From positions 1-36,376 of the forward strand of contig JADCDI010000127.1 in NCBI GenBank assembly GCA_020251025.1: a stretch of DNA of 36,376 bases, in the 5' to 3' direction. Below the pieces are notes generated by a model. That model saw only the letters and a program-made list of their open reading frames with translations, did not search any database and was not told the origin of the DNA. Position 1 is the stretch's first letter. Every line of letters begins with the position of its first letter. Source of the DNA: Rhodobacter sp. (GTDB lineage Bacteria; Pseudomonadota; Alphaproteobacteria; Rhodobacterales; Rhodobacteraceae). The position numbers were made by a program, and so were the translations under genes. Positions 16,634-25,575 of this stretch are shown piece by piece.

Positions 16634-18436
16634 CTAGGGGCGCGCTGCTCCGGCATAGGGGGCGCCGGGCGGCAGGGGCGGTGTATCCCCCTTGCCCAAC
16701 CAGACGCGCAGGATCTCTTGATGGTGCCGGATGACCGGCGCAGGGCTTATCTCAGACGGAACGGCCATCAGGCCGCTGCGGCTGTCCTGCGAAAACCACG
16801 AAATCAGAAAGGGTGCAAGGATCATCGGCAGGGATACCGGCAGAAGCCACGGCACCAGACCGGGGGCAAGCAGATAAACGGCCGTCAGCCCGATCAGGCC
16901 GGTCAGCGTGATCCAGCGGCTGGCGGCCCAGGCTGCGGCCAGGGTCATCCTGCCGTCGCCGCGGTTGTTTGCAGGCCAGCCGCCATCGCGCCCGGTCAGC
17001 ACCTGAAACACCGAACGGGTCTGATACATCAGAAGGATCGGGGCCATGACAGAAGACAGGAGCAGTTCCAGCAGCGTCGATGCCATCGCCCGGACCCCGC
17101 CGCCAAAGCGGCGCGCCCGGCCGCTGGCGGCGGCATCAATGGCAATCAGCAGCTTGGGCAGGAAAAGCAGGCCGAAGATGCCCGCCGCAAGGCCGATTGC
17201 CTTGGCCTTCTCATCGGCGGGAAGAACCGGGAACGGCCGGCTTGCCTGGGGAAAGTAATCGGGCGGCGCATCGAAAACCTGGGCCGCGATGCTGGCAAGG
17301 ATGAAGGCCAGCCAGAACAGCGGTGCGATATAGGCAAGGATGCCCTGCACGAAGACCCAGCGGCTCCAGCCTTGCAATCCGGGCGCGCCGACAAGGCGGG
17401 CGTGCTGCAGGTTTCCCTGGCACCAGCGCCGGTCGCGCCGGGCATAGTCGACGATGTTTTCTGGCCCCTCTTCGAACGATCCTTCCAGATCGTCGTCCAG
17501 CCGCACGGTCCAGCCGGCACGGGCCAGCAGGGCTGCCTCGACATAGTCATGGCTCAGGATGTGCCCGCCGAAGGGCGGCGGGCCGGAAAGTTCCGGCAGG
17601 CCGCAGCTTGCCGCAAAGGCTGGAACCCTGACCAGGGCGTTGTGCCCCCAGAAGGGTCCGGTCCGCCCCTGCATCATCGCCAGGCCACGGGCAAAGACCG
17701 GGGAATAGAAGCTGGCGGAAAACTGCATGATCCGGCCAAAGCGCGACCGGGCACCGACGATGCGCGGCAGGCTTTGCAGCAGGCCCAGGGCCGGGTCCGC
17801 TTCCATCCGGCGGACCATCGCGGCGATGGTCGCCCCTTCCATCAGACTGTCGGCATCCAGGATCAGCGCATAGTCGTAAGACCCGCCCGAGGTCTGGATG
17901 AAATCCTCGATATTGCCGGCCTTGCGCCCCGTGTTGCGGTCACGCCTGCGATAAAACATGCGCCCCTCGCCCTGGCTGTCTGCCAGCAGCCGCAGGAACC
18001 AAAGACGTTCGCGCGCAGCGACCGCATCGTCGGTCGTGTCGGACAGGATTGCAAAATCGAACACCGCGCCGGTATCTTCGCCCCGGATCGAGGCATCCAT
18101 GGTCGCAATGCGGGCAAAGGTGGTGGCGGGATCTTCGTTGTAGACGGGAACCAGAACCACCGTGCGGCCCCGGATCGGTGCGGGGGTGCCGGGCCGCCGG
18201 ACGGGTCGCGTCGTCAGACCCAGCAGGCCCTGGGCGGCCCCCCAGGCCAGCCAGAAGGTCGACATCAGGATCAGCAGGCTGCGCAGAACGTCGAACCTGT
18301 CCAGCCCGTCGGCCAGCCCGAACCGCAGGAAAAGCAGGAATGCGGTGATGGCCGCCGCGATGCTGACGGCAAAGGCCGCCATTCTGGCCCTGCGCACCGA
18401 CCTGCGGTCCGGCACGGCATGGCCACGGGCCAGCAT
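16634..18436 (-). CDS. opgH: Glucans biosynthesis glucosyltransferase MdoH/OpgH
   Basis: A 600-residue inner-membrane glycosyltransferase (GT2 type) that polymerises glucose from UDP-glucose into the backbone of osmoregulated periplasmic glucans. Two helices near residues 20-80 precede the catalytic domain: VPVYNED (97-103), LSDTTDD (131-137), DADS (194-197), SHDYVEA (295-301) and RRDRRWCQGN (333-342). Further membrane segments follow near 355-380, 410-430, 450-475 and 505-545. It is shorter than the enterobacterial enzyme (about 850) because it lacks the long cytoplasmic N-terminus, as in other alphaproteobacteria. It starts 3 bases after the opgI stop. Confidence 0.95.
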   Translation of the reverse strand: MLARGHAVPDRRSVRRARMAAFAVSIAAAITAFLLFLRFGLADGLDRFDVLRSLLILMSTFWLAWGAAQGLLGLTTRPVRRPGTPAPIRGRTVVLVPVYNEDPATTFARIATMDASIRGEDTGAVFDFAILSDTTDDAVAARERLWFLRLLADSQGEGRMFYRRRDRNTGRKAGNIEDFIQTSGGSYDYALILDADSLMEGATIAAMVRRMEADPALGLLQSLPRIVGARSRFGRIMQFSASFYSPVFARGLAMMQGRTGPFWGHNALVRVPAFAASCGLPELSGPPPFGGHILSHDYVEAALLARAGWTVRLDDDLEGSFEEGPENIVDYARRDRRWCQGNLQHARLVGAPGLQGWSRWVFVQGILAYIAPLFWLAFILASIAAQVFDAPPDYFPQASRPFPVLPADEKAKAIGLAAGIFGLLFLPKLLIAIDAAASGRARRFGGGVRAMASTLLELLLSSVMAPILLMYQTRSVFQVLTGRDGGWPANNRGDGRMTLAAAWAASRWITLTGLIGLTAVYLLAPGLVPWLLPVSLPMILAPFLISWFSQDSRSGLMAVPSEISPAPVIRHHQEILRVWLGKGDTPPLPPGAPYAGAARP

Positions 18437-18439
18437 CGC

Positions 18440-18622
18440 TTAGCCCCCGCTGGTCCGCGCGCCGCCCGTGACGGGCAGCCGGTGCAGCAACCGGGCAAGC
18501 AGCCCCGGTGCGGCGGGCCGTTCAAGCCGCTGCTTTGGCATGGCCAAAGGGGCCTCAGGCGGGCACCCCAGGCGCCGCACCAGAGCCTCGACGTCGCCCG
18601 GGGCGAGGTCAGGGTCAGACAT
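18440..18622 (-). CDS. opgI: Small protein of the opg operon (OpgI-like)
   Basis: A 60-residue frame (MSDPDLAPGDVEALVRRLG...) exactly filling the space between opgG and opgH. Its ATG shares one base with the opgG TGA, and its TAA lies 3 bases before the opgH ATG. No membrane segment or known domain is visible; the N-terminus is acidic and the middle is basic and proline-rich. In R. sphaeroides the operon is described as opgGIHC with a small opgI between opgG and opgH, and the assignment is made by position and size. Its function is unknown. Confidence 0.75.
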   Translation of the reverse strand: MSDPDLAPGDVEALVRRLGCPPEAPLAMPKQRLERPAAPGLLARLLHRLPVTGGARTSGG

Positions 18623-20217
18623 CACGCCACCACCCATTGATACAGCCAAAGCTCTGTCAGTTTGCGTCCATAGCCCGCGATATGGGCCGAAAGCTCTACA
18701 GTGGCCCCATCGGCGGCGGCCACATCCAGCACAAGACGCCACACATCCGTTCCCCCGATCCGGGACAGCGTCTGCGTCACGATCTTGCCTTGCGACACGG
18801 TGACAACGGCCTCAACCCTGGCCCCTTCGGAAAGGGTGGCCAGCAGACCGCCCCTGAAATCAACAACGAATTTGCGCGTGCCGTCGGTATTCGGCACGCC
18901 GGACACACCGCCCGCCCCTGCCCGCGTCTCGCTGACATAGGCCAGCGGGTCCGTCGGCGCATGTTCCAGCGCACCCCAGCGCAGCCGATAGGCGTATTCG
19001 CGCGCCTCTCCGGCGCGAACCTGGCCGTCCGGCACCCAGAAGGCGACGATGTTGTCGTTCACTTCCAGGTCGGTGGGGATTTCGACCAGACGCACCACGC
19101 CCTTGCCCCAATCGCCCAGGGGTTCCACGTCCAGCGACGGGCGGCGTTCATAATGCGCGCTGGCATCCTGATAGCTTTCGAAATCGCGGTCGCGCTGGTG
19201 CAGACCGAAGCTGCGAACGTTCTCTTCGGAAAAATAGCTGCCGGCCAGACGGGACGGATTGTTGAGCGGGCGCCAGATGACATCACCATCGCGGCGCAGG
19301 ATGCGCAGCCCGTCGCTGTCATGCACATTGGGCCGGAAGTCGTCGAAATCCGACCGGTTCTTTTCCGAAAACAGGAACATCGAGGTCAGCGGCGCAATGC
19401 CAAGCTGTTCGACATCGGCCCGGAAGAACAGGCGTGCCGTCACGTCCATCACTGTCTGCGCACCCGGGGTGATGACGAAACGGTAGGCCCCGGTCACGCT
19501 TTCACTTTCCAGGGCCGCGTAAACCGTGATTGTCCCGGCCTTGCCCCCGGGGCGTTCGATGTAAAAGCGGCTGAACCGGGGAAATTCCTCTGGCGTGGAC
19601 AAACCGGAATTCACCGCCAAACCGCGGGCAGACAGGCCATAGGCATTGCCCCGCCCCAGCGCGCGGAAATAACTGGCCCCCAGAAACGCCACCAGTTCGT
19701 CCCAGACATCGGGGCGGTTCAGCGGATGGTGCAGGCGGAAGCCCGCGACACCCTGCAGGTCCGCATCTTCGGGAACGCGGGCGGACAGGTCGTTGAGAAA
19801 TTCGAAATCATCGGTCGTGACCGGCATCGGCACGGCCTGATCCCCCGCGACTTCGAACAGCAGAACCGGCTCCTTGAACAGCCAGCCCATCGGGAAGGCG
19901 TGCAAACGAAAGAAGCTGTCTTCGTGCTGCCAGCGCGCCCGGTCGGGACGGAACCGGATCAGGCGGTAATCATCATACTTCAGATCGTCCAGAAAGCCGG
20001 TCAGGCGGTCTGGCGCCTGAAAGGGGCTGGCCGCAAGGGCCTGCATTTCGGCGCTGAGGATGTCAAAGCTGAATTGCTGCGCTGCGGCAGGCGCAGATGC
20101 CTGTGCCCTGACCGCGCGGGGCAGCGCGGTTGTGGACAGAAGGATGACCGAAAGCGGCACCGCGCGAAGGATGCTCCGGCGGGTCAGATGATCGGCACAG
20201 AGCGAAGAATTCTGCAT
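18622..20217 (-). CDS. opgG: Glucan biosynthesis protein G (OpgG/MdoG)
   Basis: A 531-residue periplasmic protein required for osmoregulated periplasmic glucan backbone synthesis, probably in forming or releasing glucan branches. The N-terminus has TRRSILR at 12-18 followed by a hydrophobic stretch and AVRAQA, consistent with a Tat-type signal cut near residue 38. The mature part has the family start FSFDILSAEMQALAASPF, DDLKYDDYRLIRFRPDRARW and YFRALGRGNAYGLSARGLAVN. The ATG at 20217 has GAGAGA upstream; the frame stays open to 20424, but that extension is not family-like. First gene of the opg operon. Confidence 0.95.
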   Translation of the reverse strand: MQNSSLCADHLTRRSILRAVPLSVILLSTTALPRAVRAQASAPAAAQQFSFDILSAEMQALAASPFQAPDRLTGFLDDLKYDDYRLIRFRPDRARWQHEDSFFRLHAFPMGWLFKEPVLLFEVAGDQAVPMPVTTDDFEFLNDLSARVPEDADLQGVAGFRLHHPLNRPDVWDELVAFLGASYFRALGRGNAYGLSARGLAVNSGLSTPEEFPRFSRFYIERPGGKAGTITVYAALESESVTGAYRFVITPGAQTVMDVTARLFFRADVEQLGIAPLTSMFLFSEKNRSDFDDFRPNVHDSDGLRILRRDGDVIWRPLNNPSRLAGSYFSEENVRSFGLHQRDRDFESYQDASAHYERRPSLDVEPLGDWGKGVVRLVEIPTDLEVNDNIVAFWVPDGQVRAGEAREYAYRLRWGALEHAPTDPLAYVSETRAGAGGVSGVPNTDGTRKFVVDFRGGLLATLSEGARVEAVVTVSQGKIVTQTLSRIGGTDVWRLVLDVAAADGATVELSAHIAGYGRKLTELWLYQWVVA

Positions 20218-20580
20218 GGTCTCTCGTATTTGCGGCGCGGCCCGGCGCGTATGTGGCATGTCGCCGCCACAGGTTCCAGCACCGCCGCCCTGCGATTCTT
20301 TCATGGCTGCCATGCAATTCAGGAAACCCTTGCACCGGTGTTCCCAAGGCTCACGGCCCCGGGACGAACCGGGATGGCAGGCAGGCCTTCGCACTTGCGG
20401 CATGCCCGCCCCAGGCTCCTGCACAGAACGGCATCGATCCCTCTTGCGGGACGATGAAGCGCAGCCGGCCGTTTGCGATGACCCGTGCGGGCGCAGGCGT
20501 CTTTTCCGCAGGCCTGGGGCCAGGCATGCAAGGAGGCAGACCTGTGCAGCGGCGGCACCGATGGCACCGCTGCCGTAAGG
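20218..20580. other. Intergenic region between mtlK and opgG
   Basis: 363 bases, both flanking genes on the minus strand. A 7-bp inverted repeat GCAGCGG/CCGCTGC (20546-20552 and 20567-20573) lies just after the mtlK stop and could end that transcript, but there is no T-run. The opgG promoter must lie in the left part; no clear -35/-10 pair was found. No gene is supported. Confidence 0.4.
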
Positions 20581-22011
20581 TCAGGCGGCGATGAAACCGG
20601 CCAGCACGGCGGCAGTGCCATTGGCCCACAGACCGCGCAGCGCCACATCGAAGGCAGCGATAACCGCCGGGTCGCGCCCGGTCGCGCCATAGATGTCTTC
20701 CATCGCCAGCCAGCGGGACGGGTCCTGTCTTGCGGCCTGCGCCACGGTGGTCAGCCGGTCCCAGTTGGGATCGTTGGGTGCAATGGGCGCGCCGCCGTCG
20801 GTCTCACCGGCGCAGTACCGGCACCACAGGGCGGATTCAAGGATCAGACCCTGCGGCACGCGCCCGGCGACAAGATTGTCCCGCAGCGAGGGCAGGATGA
20901 ACTTGGGCTGGCGGTTGGACCCGTCCAGACACAGGCGGCGCACGGTATCGGCGATTTCGGGGTTGGCGAAGCGATCCCGGATCAGCGCAAGATAATGCCC
21001 AAGGTCGGTGTCCGGCACCGGGGCCACGAAAGGGATGATCTCGTCGCGTTCCACCCTGTCCAGAAAGCCTGCGATCAAAGGATGGGCCATAGCCTCGTGC
21101 ACCAGCTCGATGCCCAGAAGTCCGGCCGGATAAGCGATGATGGCATGGCCCCCGTTCAGGATGCGGATCTTCATCGCCTCATAGGCATGGACATGATCGG
21201 TGAAGGTAACGCCCACCGCCTCCAGCGGCGGGCGCCCTGCCGGAAACCTGTCTTCCAGCACCCATTGACGGAAGGGTTCGCAGGTGACGGGCACCGGATC
21301 GTTAAGACCAAGGCGCGCGGCCAGCGCGCGTTCACGCGGACCCGTCGCGGGGGTGATACGGTCCACCATGCCATTGGGAAAGGCGACATGTGCCGCAACC
21401 CAGTCGGCCAGGCCGGGGTCCGACAGCCGGGCAAGGCCCACCACGGCATCGCGGGTGACATGGCCGTTGCCGGGCAGGTTGTCGCAGGACATGACCGTGA
21501 AGGGCACAACACCGGCCGCCCGCCGCGCCTTCAGCGCGGCAAGAATGGCCCCGAAGGCCGTGGCAGGATGGTCGGGGCGCGCGGCATCCGCCACGATCTC
21601 TGCCGCCGATGGATCGAAGCGGCCCGTGGCGGGGTCCACGAAATAGCCGCCTTCGGTCACGGTCAGCGACACGATGCGGATCGCGGGATCAGACATTGCG
21701 GCAATCAGCGCGGCATTGTCCGGCTGCACTTCGATAAAGCCGGTCATCGAACCGATGCGTCGGGCGCGGTGCCCGGCCGGGTCCAGTTCGATCACGGTCG
21801 ACAGACAGTCCTGCGCCAGCAGCGCCTCGCGCATTCTGGCGTCCTGGGGGCGCACGCCGGCACCAAGGATCGCCCAGTCCTGCCCCAGCCCCCTGGAAAA
21901 CAGATCGTCCAGATAAACCGCCTGATGGGCGCGGTGAAAGTTGCCCAGCCCGATATGGACAATTCCGGGCGACAGGCGGCTGCGGTCATAGGCGGGCATC
22001 GGCAGGGTCAT
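20581..22011 (-). CDS. mtlK: Mannitol 2-dehydrogenase (polyol-specific long-chain dehydrogenase)
   Basis: A 476-residue PSLDR-family NAD-dependent enzyme that oxidises D-mannitol (and often D-arabitol or sorbitol) to the ketose. The cofactor region HIGLGNFHRAHQ is at 19-30, SCDNLPGNG at 175-183 and the catalytic K-x4-N-x2-H set is Lys281, Asn286, His289 in KIRILNGGH. Length matches the family. Its ATG lies one base after the smoS stop, placing it as the last gene of the smo operon in this window, as in R. sphaeroides. Whether xylB and a fructokinase gene exist elsewhere cannot be seen. Confidence 0.94.
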   Translation of the reverse strand: MTLPMPAYDRSRLSPGIVHIGLGNFHRAHQAVYLDDLFSRGLGQDWAILGAGVRPQDARMREALLAQDCLSTVIELDPAGHRARRIGSMTGFIEVQPDNAALIAAMSDPAIRIVSLTVTEGGYFVDPATGRFDPSAAEIVADAARPDHPATAFGAILAALKARRAAGVVPFTVMSCDNLPGNGHVTRDAVVGLARLSDPGLADWVAAHVAFPNGMVDRITPATGPRERALAARLGLNDPVPVTCEPFRQWVLEDRFPAGRPPLEAVGVTFTDHVHAYEAMKIRILNGGHAIIAYPAGLLGIELVHEAMAHPLIAGFLDRVERDEIIPFVAPVPDTDLGHYLALIRDRFANPEIADTVRRLCLDGSNRQPKFILPSLRDNLVAGRVPQGLILESALWCRYCAGETDGGAPIAPNDPNWDRLTTVAQAARQDPSRWLAMEDIYGATGRDPAVIAAFDVALRGLWANGTAAVLAGFIAA

Positions 22012-22012
22012 G

Positions 22013-22783
22013 TCAGCTCATCCAGTTTCCGCCATCGACGTTATACGTCTGGGCTACCACATAATCGGCCTCGGACGAGGCCAGAAAAACCGCCATCCCG
22101 GTCAGGTCCGCCGCCGTTCCCATGCGCCCGAAGGGCACGGCAAGGCCGACCTGCCGCTTTTTCTCGCCCGGGGGCAGTCCTTCATACCGGGCGAACAGCG
22201 CGTCCACGCCGTCCCAGTGTTCACCATCGACGACACCGGGCGCGATGGCGTTCACGTTGATGCCATGGGCGATCAGGTTCAGGCCCGCCGATTGGGTCAG
22301 GCTGATGACGGCGGCCTTGGTGGCACAGTAGACGGCCACCAGCGGCTCGCCCCGCCGCCCGGCCTGGCTGGCCATGTTGATGATCTTGCCGCCGCCACCG
22401 CGCGCGATCATGTGCCGCGCCACCGCCTGCAGCATGAACAGCGGTCCCGCGACATTGACCGCAAACAGCCGGTCATAGCTGGCCCGGGTGATGTCCACGA
22501 TGGGCGCAAGATCAAAAAGGGCGGCATTGTTGATCAGAATGTCGATCCGCCCCATAAGCTGCACCGCTTCGGCCACGGCGGCGTCGATGCTGGCCTGATC
22601 GGTCACATCCAGCCGGATCGCATTCGCGCCCGCACCCAGCCGCGCCGCAGCGGCCTCGGCGGCGGGCATGTTGATGTCCGCAATCGCCACCTTCGCACCT
22701 TCGCGCAGGTAGGCCCGCGCAAATTCCAGCCCGATGCCCCGCGCCGCCCCGGTGATCAGGGCGCATTTGCCGTCAAGTCTCAT
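22013..22783 (-). CDS. smoS: Sorbitol dehydrogenase SmoS (short-chain dehydrogenase)
   Basis: A 256-residue classical SDR predicted to oxidise D-glucitol (sorbitol) to D-fructose, and galactitol to tagatose, with NAD. The cofactor motif TGAARGIG is at 11-18, NNAA at 85-88, catalytic Ser139, Tyr152 and Lys156 (YCATK). The end NVDGGNWMS and the substrate-loop sequence [26 protein letters not shown] resemble the R. sphaeroides enzyme. It is coupled to smoK by a four-base ATGA overlap and to mtlK by a one-base gap. Confidence 0.93.
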   Translation of the reverse strand: MRLDGKCALITGAARGIGLEFARAYLREGAKVAIADINMPAAEAAAARLGAGANAIRLDVTDQASIDAAVAEAVQLMGRIDILINNAALFDLAPIVDITRASYDRLFAVNVAGPLFMLQAVARHMIARGGGGKIINMASQAGRRGEPLVAVYCATKAAVISLTQSAGLNLIAHGINVNAIAPGVVDGEHWDGVDALFARYEGLPPGEKKRQVGLAVPFGRMGTAADLTGMAVFLASSEADYVVAQTYNVDGGNWMS

Positions 22784-23781
22784 GCCATTGCCTTTCCGTC
22801 CGCGTCAAAGCGGTGCACCCTGCCGGGCTGCGGGGTCAGACAGACCGCGTCGCCATGGCGCAGGCCGCTGTCGCCGCCGGTGCGCACCGTGATCATCCCA
22901 AGGCCTTCGACCTGCACGCGCAGGAAGGTGTCGGACCCGAGATGCTCTGACATGCCGACCGTGCCCCGCCAGGTGCCGTCCGACGTGGACAGGTCGATAT
23001 GTTCAGGCCGCAGGCCCATGGTGACAGCGCCGTGTCTTGCGGCCTCCGGCCCGCCGATGAGGTTCATCTTCGGGCTGCCGATGAAACCCGCGACGAACAG
23101 GTTCGCGGGGGACCGGTACAGATCCAGCGGGCTGCCCACCTGTTCGATCCTGCCCTGGTTCAGAACCACGATCTTGTCGGCCATGGTCATGGCTTCGACC
23201 TGATCATGGGTCACATAGATCATGGTGGTCTTCAGCGTCTGGTGCAGTTCGCTGATCTCCAGCCGCATGTTGACCCGCAGCGCCGCGTCCAGGTTGGACA
23301 GCGGCTCGTCGAACAGAAAGGCCTTGGGCTCGCGCACGATGGCCCGCCCGATGGCCACCCGCTGACGCTGGCCGCCCGAAAGCTGGCCGGGGCGGCGGTC
23401 AAGGTAGCCGGTCAGGTTCAGCACCGCTGCGGCGGCTTCAACCTTTCGGGCAATCTCTGACGGGTCCATCCCGGCCATCTTCAGCGGAAAGGCGATATTC
23501 CTGCGCACGCTCATGTGCGGGTAAAGCGCATAGCTTTGGAACACCATCGCCAGCCCGCGTCTGGCGGGGGGCAGTCCGGTGGCGTTCACGCCGTCAATCT
23601 CGATGACGCCGCCCGACACATCTTCAAGCCCGGCAATCAGACGCAAAAGCGTGGACTTGCCGCAGCCCGACGGCCCGACGAAGACCACGAATTCCCCGTC
23701 CCCGATCTCGAGGTTGATCGGGGGGATGACCGTGACATCGCCAAATCGCTTGGACACATTGCGCAGTGTGATCCTGCCCAT
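22780..23781 (-). CDS. smoK: Polyol ABC transporter ATP-binding protein SmoK
   Basis: A 333-residue MalK/UgpC-type ATPase for carbohydrate import. Walker [10 protein letters not shown] is at 36-44, the Q-loop in [11 protein letters not shown] at 80-90, signature LSGGQ at 134-138, Walker B FLFDEP at 155-160 and the switch His in [16 protein letters not shown]. The C-terminal regulatory (TOBE/OB-type) domain begins near 240 and contains [10 protein letters not shown]. It follows smoG by 13 bases and overlaps smoS by four. Confidence 0.94.
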   Translation of the reverse strand: MGRITLRNVSKRFGDVTVIPPINLEIGDGEFVVFVGPSGCGKSTLLRLIAGLEDVSGGVIEIDGVNATGLPPARRGLAMVFQSYALYPHMSVRRNIAFPLKMAGMDPSEIARKVEAAAAVLNLTGYLDRRPGQLSGGQRQRVAIGRAIVREPKAFLFDEPLSNLDAALRVNMRLEISELHQTLKTTMIYVTHDQVEAMTMADKIVVLNQGRIEQVGSPLDLYRSPANLFVAGFIGSPKMNLIGGPEAARHGAVTMGLRPEHIDLSTSDGTWRGTVGMSEHLGSDTFLRVQVEGLGMITVRTGGDSGLRHGDAVCLTPQPGRVHRFDADGKAMA

Positions 23782-23794
23782 CTTCAGGGTCCCC

Positions 23795-24634
23795 TCATTT
23801 CACCGCGCCGAAGGTCAGGCCGCGCACAAGTTGTTTCTGGCTGAACCAGCCAAGGATCAGGATCGGCGCAATGGCCATGGTGCTGGCGGCGCTCAGCTTG
23901 GCATAGAACAGGCCTTCGGGGCTGGAATAGCTGGCGATGAAGGCCGTCAGCGGGGCCGCCTTGGCTGCCGCCAGGTTCAGCGTCCAGAAGGCTTCGTTCC
24001 AGGCCAGGATGATGTTGAGCAGGATCGTGCTGGCAATGCCGGGCACCGCCATCGGCGCAAGCACATAGGTGATTTCAGACCGCAGGCTGGCCCCGTCCAT
24101 CCGCGCCGCCTCAAGGATTTCGGCGGGGATTTCCTTGAAATAGGTGTAAAGCATCCAGACGATGATCGGCAGGTTGACCAGCGTCAGCACGCCCACAAGG
24201 CCTGTCTTTGTATCCAAAAGCCCGGTGTCGCGAAAAATCAGGTACATCGGCACCAGCACGCCCACCGCCGGCATCATCTTGGTGGACAGCATCCACATCA
24301 GCACGTCCCTGGTGCGCCTGCCGGGAACAAAGGCCAGCGACCAGGCCGCCGGAATGGCGATCAGCACGCCCAGCAGGGTCGAGCCGACCGAAATCACCAC
24401 GGAATTCCAGAAGTGGCGCGGATAGTCCGACCTTTCATTGACGGTCAGGTAATTCTCCACCGTCCAGTCGAAGAACAGAAAGGACGGGGGGGCTGCAATC
24501 GCCTCGCCTTCGGTCTTGAAGCTGGTCAGGATCGTCCACAGGACCGGAAAGAAGATCAGGAACCCGACCGTCCAGGCCAGCGCCGTGACCGTGGCCTTGC
24601 GCGCGGATGTGGTCTTGCGGGTCATGTCAGGCAT
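23795..24634 (-). CDS. smoG: Polyol ABC transporter permease SmoG
   Basis: A 279-residue permease of the MalG (CUT1) type with about six membrane segments. The EAA loop that contacts the ATPase reads [28 protein letters not shown]. It ends with [15 protein letters not shown], a typical MalG-like C-terminus. The ATG at 24634, with AGGA 7-8 bases upstream, overlaps the smoF end by 8 bases; a second in-frame Met three codons later is an alternative start. Confidence 0.94.
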   Translation of the reverse strand: MPDMTRKTTSARKATVTALAWTVGFLIFFPVLWTILTSFKTEGEAIAAPPSFLFFDWTVENYLTVNERSDYPRHFWNSVVISVGSTLLGVLIAIPAAWSLAFVPGRRTRDVLMWMLSTKMMPAVGVLVPMYLIFRDTGLLDTKTGLVGVLTLVNLPIIVWMLYTYFKEIPAEILEAARMDGASLRSEITYVLAPMAVPGIASTILLNIILAWNEAFWTLNLAAAKAAPLTAFIASYSSPEGLFYAKLSAASTMAIAPILILGWFSQKQLVRGLTFGAVK

Positions 24635-25499
24635 CCAGGTTCCTGCCGATCATCCGCATCAGGAAGATCGCAACGATATTGGCCAGAATGACGGCGACGA
24701 TCCCGCCCGCCGCCCCGCCGCCCACGTCGAACTGCAGCATCGACTGCACATAGACCAGATAGGTCAGCGTGGTCGATGCCGTGCCGGGACCGCCGTTTGT
24801 GGTCACAAGGATTTCGGCAAAGACCGACAGCAGAAAGATGGTCTGGATCAGGATCACGACGGTGATCGACCGGGTCAGATGCGGCACGGTGATGTAGATG
24901 AACCGTGACAGCGGTCCGGCGCCATCCATCGCGGCTGCTTCCATCTGCTCGCGGTCCAGCGATTGCAGCGCCGTCAGCAGGATCAGCGTGGCGAAGGGCA
25001 GCCACTGCCAGGCCACGATCAGGGTGATGGAAAGCAGCGGGGATTGCGCCAGAAAATCATAAGGTTGCAGCCCCATCGCCTTGGCGGCATGGGCAAAAAG
25101 GCCGTTGACGGGATTCATGAACATGTTTGTCCACACCAGCGCCGAAACCGTGGGCATCACGAAAAAGGGTGCGATCACCAGAATGCGCACGATCCCCTGC
25201 CCCCACATCGGCTGATCCAGCAGCAGGGCCAGCAGGACACCCCCGGTGACGGTGATCATGAGCACGCCCGCAACCAGTACCAGCGTGTTGCGCAGCGCCG
25301 TGAAAAAGGCGGGATCAGTCAGAAAATACCGGTAGTTCGAAAAGCCCGCCCATTCTTCCATGCCGGGCATCAGCAGATTGTAGCGCAGAAACGAAAAATA
25401 CAGCGTCATCGCCAGCGGCACGATCATCCACAGAAACAGCAGGATCACGGCCGGAGAGATCATCAGGCGCGCGGCGGTCCGCGAATGTTGCGTCGCCAT
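24627..25499 (-). CDS. smoF: Polyol ABC transporter permease SmoF
   Basis: A 290-residue permease of the MalF (CUT1) type with about six membrane segments and the EAA loop EQMEAAAMDGAGPLSRFIYITVPHL. The ATG at 25499 is chosen because GGAGGTG sits 6-7 bases upstream; the alternative GTG at 25508 would lie inside that ribosome site. A hairpin separates it from smoE. Confidence 0.94.
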   Translation of the reverse strand: MATQHSRTAARLMISPAVILLFLWMIVPLAMTLYFSFLRYNLLMPGMEEWAGFSNYRYFLTDPAFFTALRNTLVLVAGVLMITVTGGVLLALLLDQPMWGQGIVRILVIAPFFVMPTVSALVWTNMFMNPVNGLFAHAAKAMGLQPYDFLAQSPLLSITLIVAWQWLPFATLILLTALQSLDREQMEAAAMDGAGPLSRFIYITVPHLTRSITVVILIQTIFLLSVFAEILVTTNGGPGTASTTLTYLVYVQSMLQFDVGGGAAGGIVAVILANIVAIFLMRMIGRNLDA

Positions 25500-25532
25500 G
25501 TCGGACACCTCCGGGAAGACGGGGCAAGGTGT

Positions 25533-25563
25533 GGCGGGGGCCGGACAACAGCCGGCCCCCGCC
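25533..25563 (-). other. Strong hairpin between smoE and smoF
   Basis: A 12-bp perfect inverted repeat (GGCGGGGGCCGG at 25533-25544 with CCGGCCCCCGCC at 25552-25563, 7-base loop) directly after the smoE stop. There is no T-run. By analogy with malE-malF intergenic stems it probably stabilises the binding-protein mRNA or gives partial termination, so that SmoE exceeds the permeases. Confidence 0.65.
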
Positions 25564-25575
25564 GGGGCAAAGGGG

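Noticed and set aside
18508-20457. A 649-codon plus-strand open frame across opgG, and similar long frames opposite hrpB, mtlK and smo genes
   Set aside because: They are antisense shadows of well-recognised genes in GC-rich DNA, with no family features or ribosome sites.
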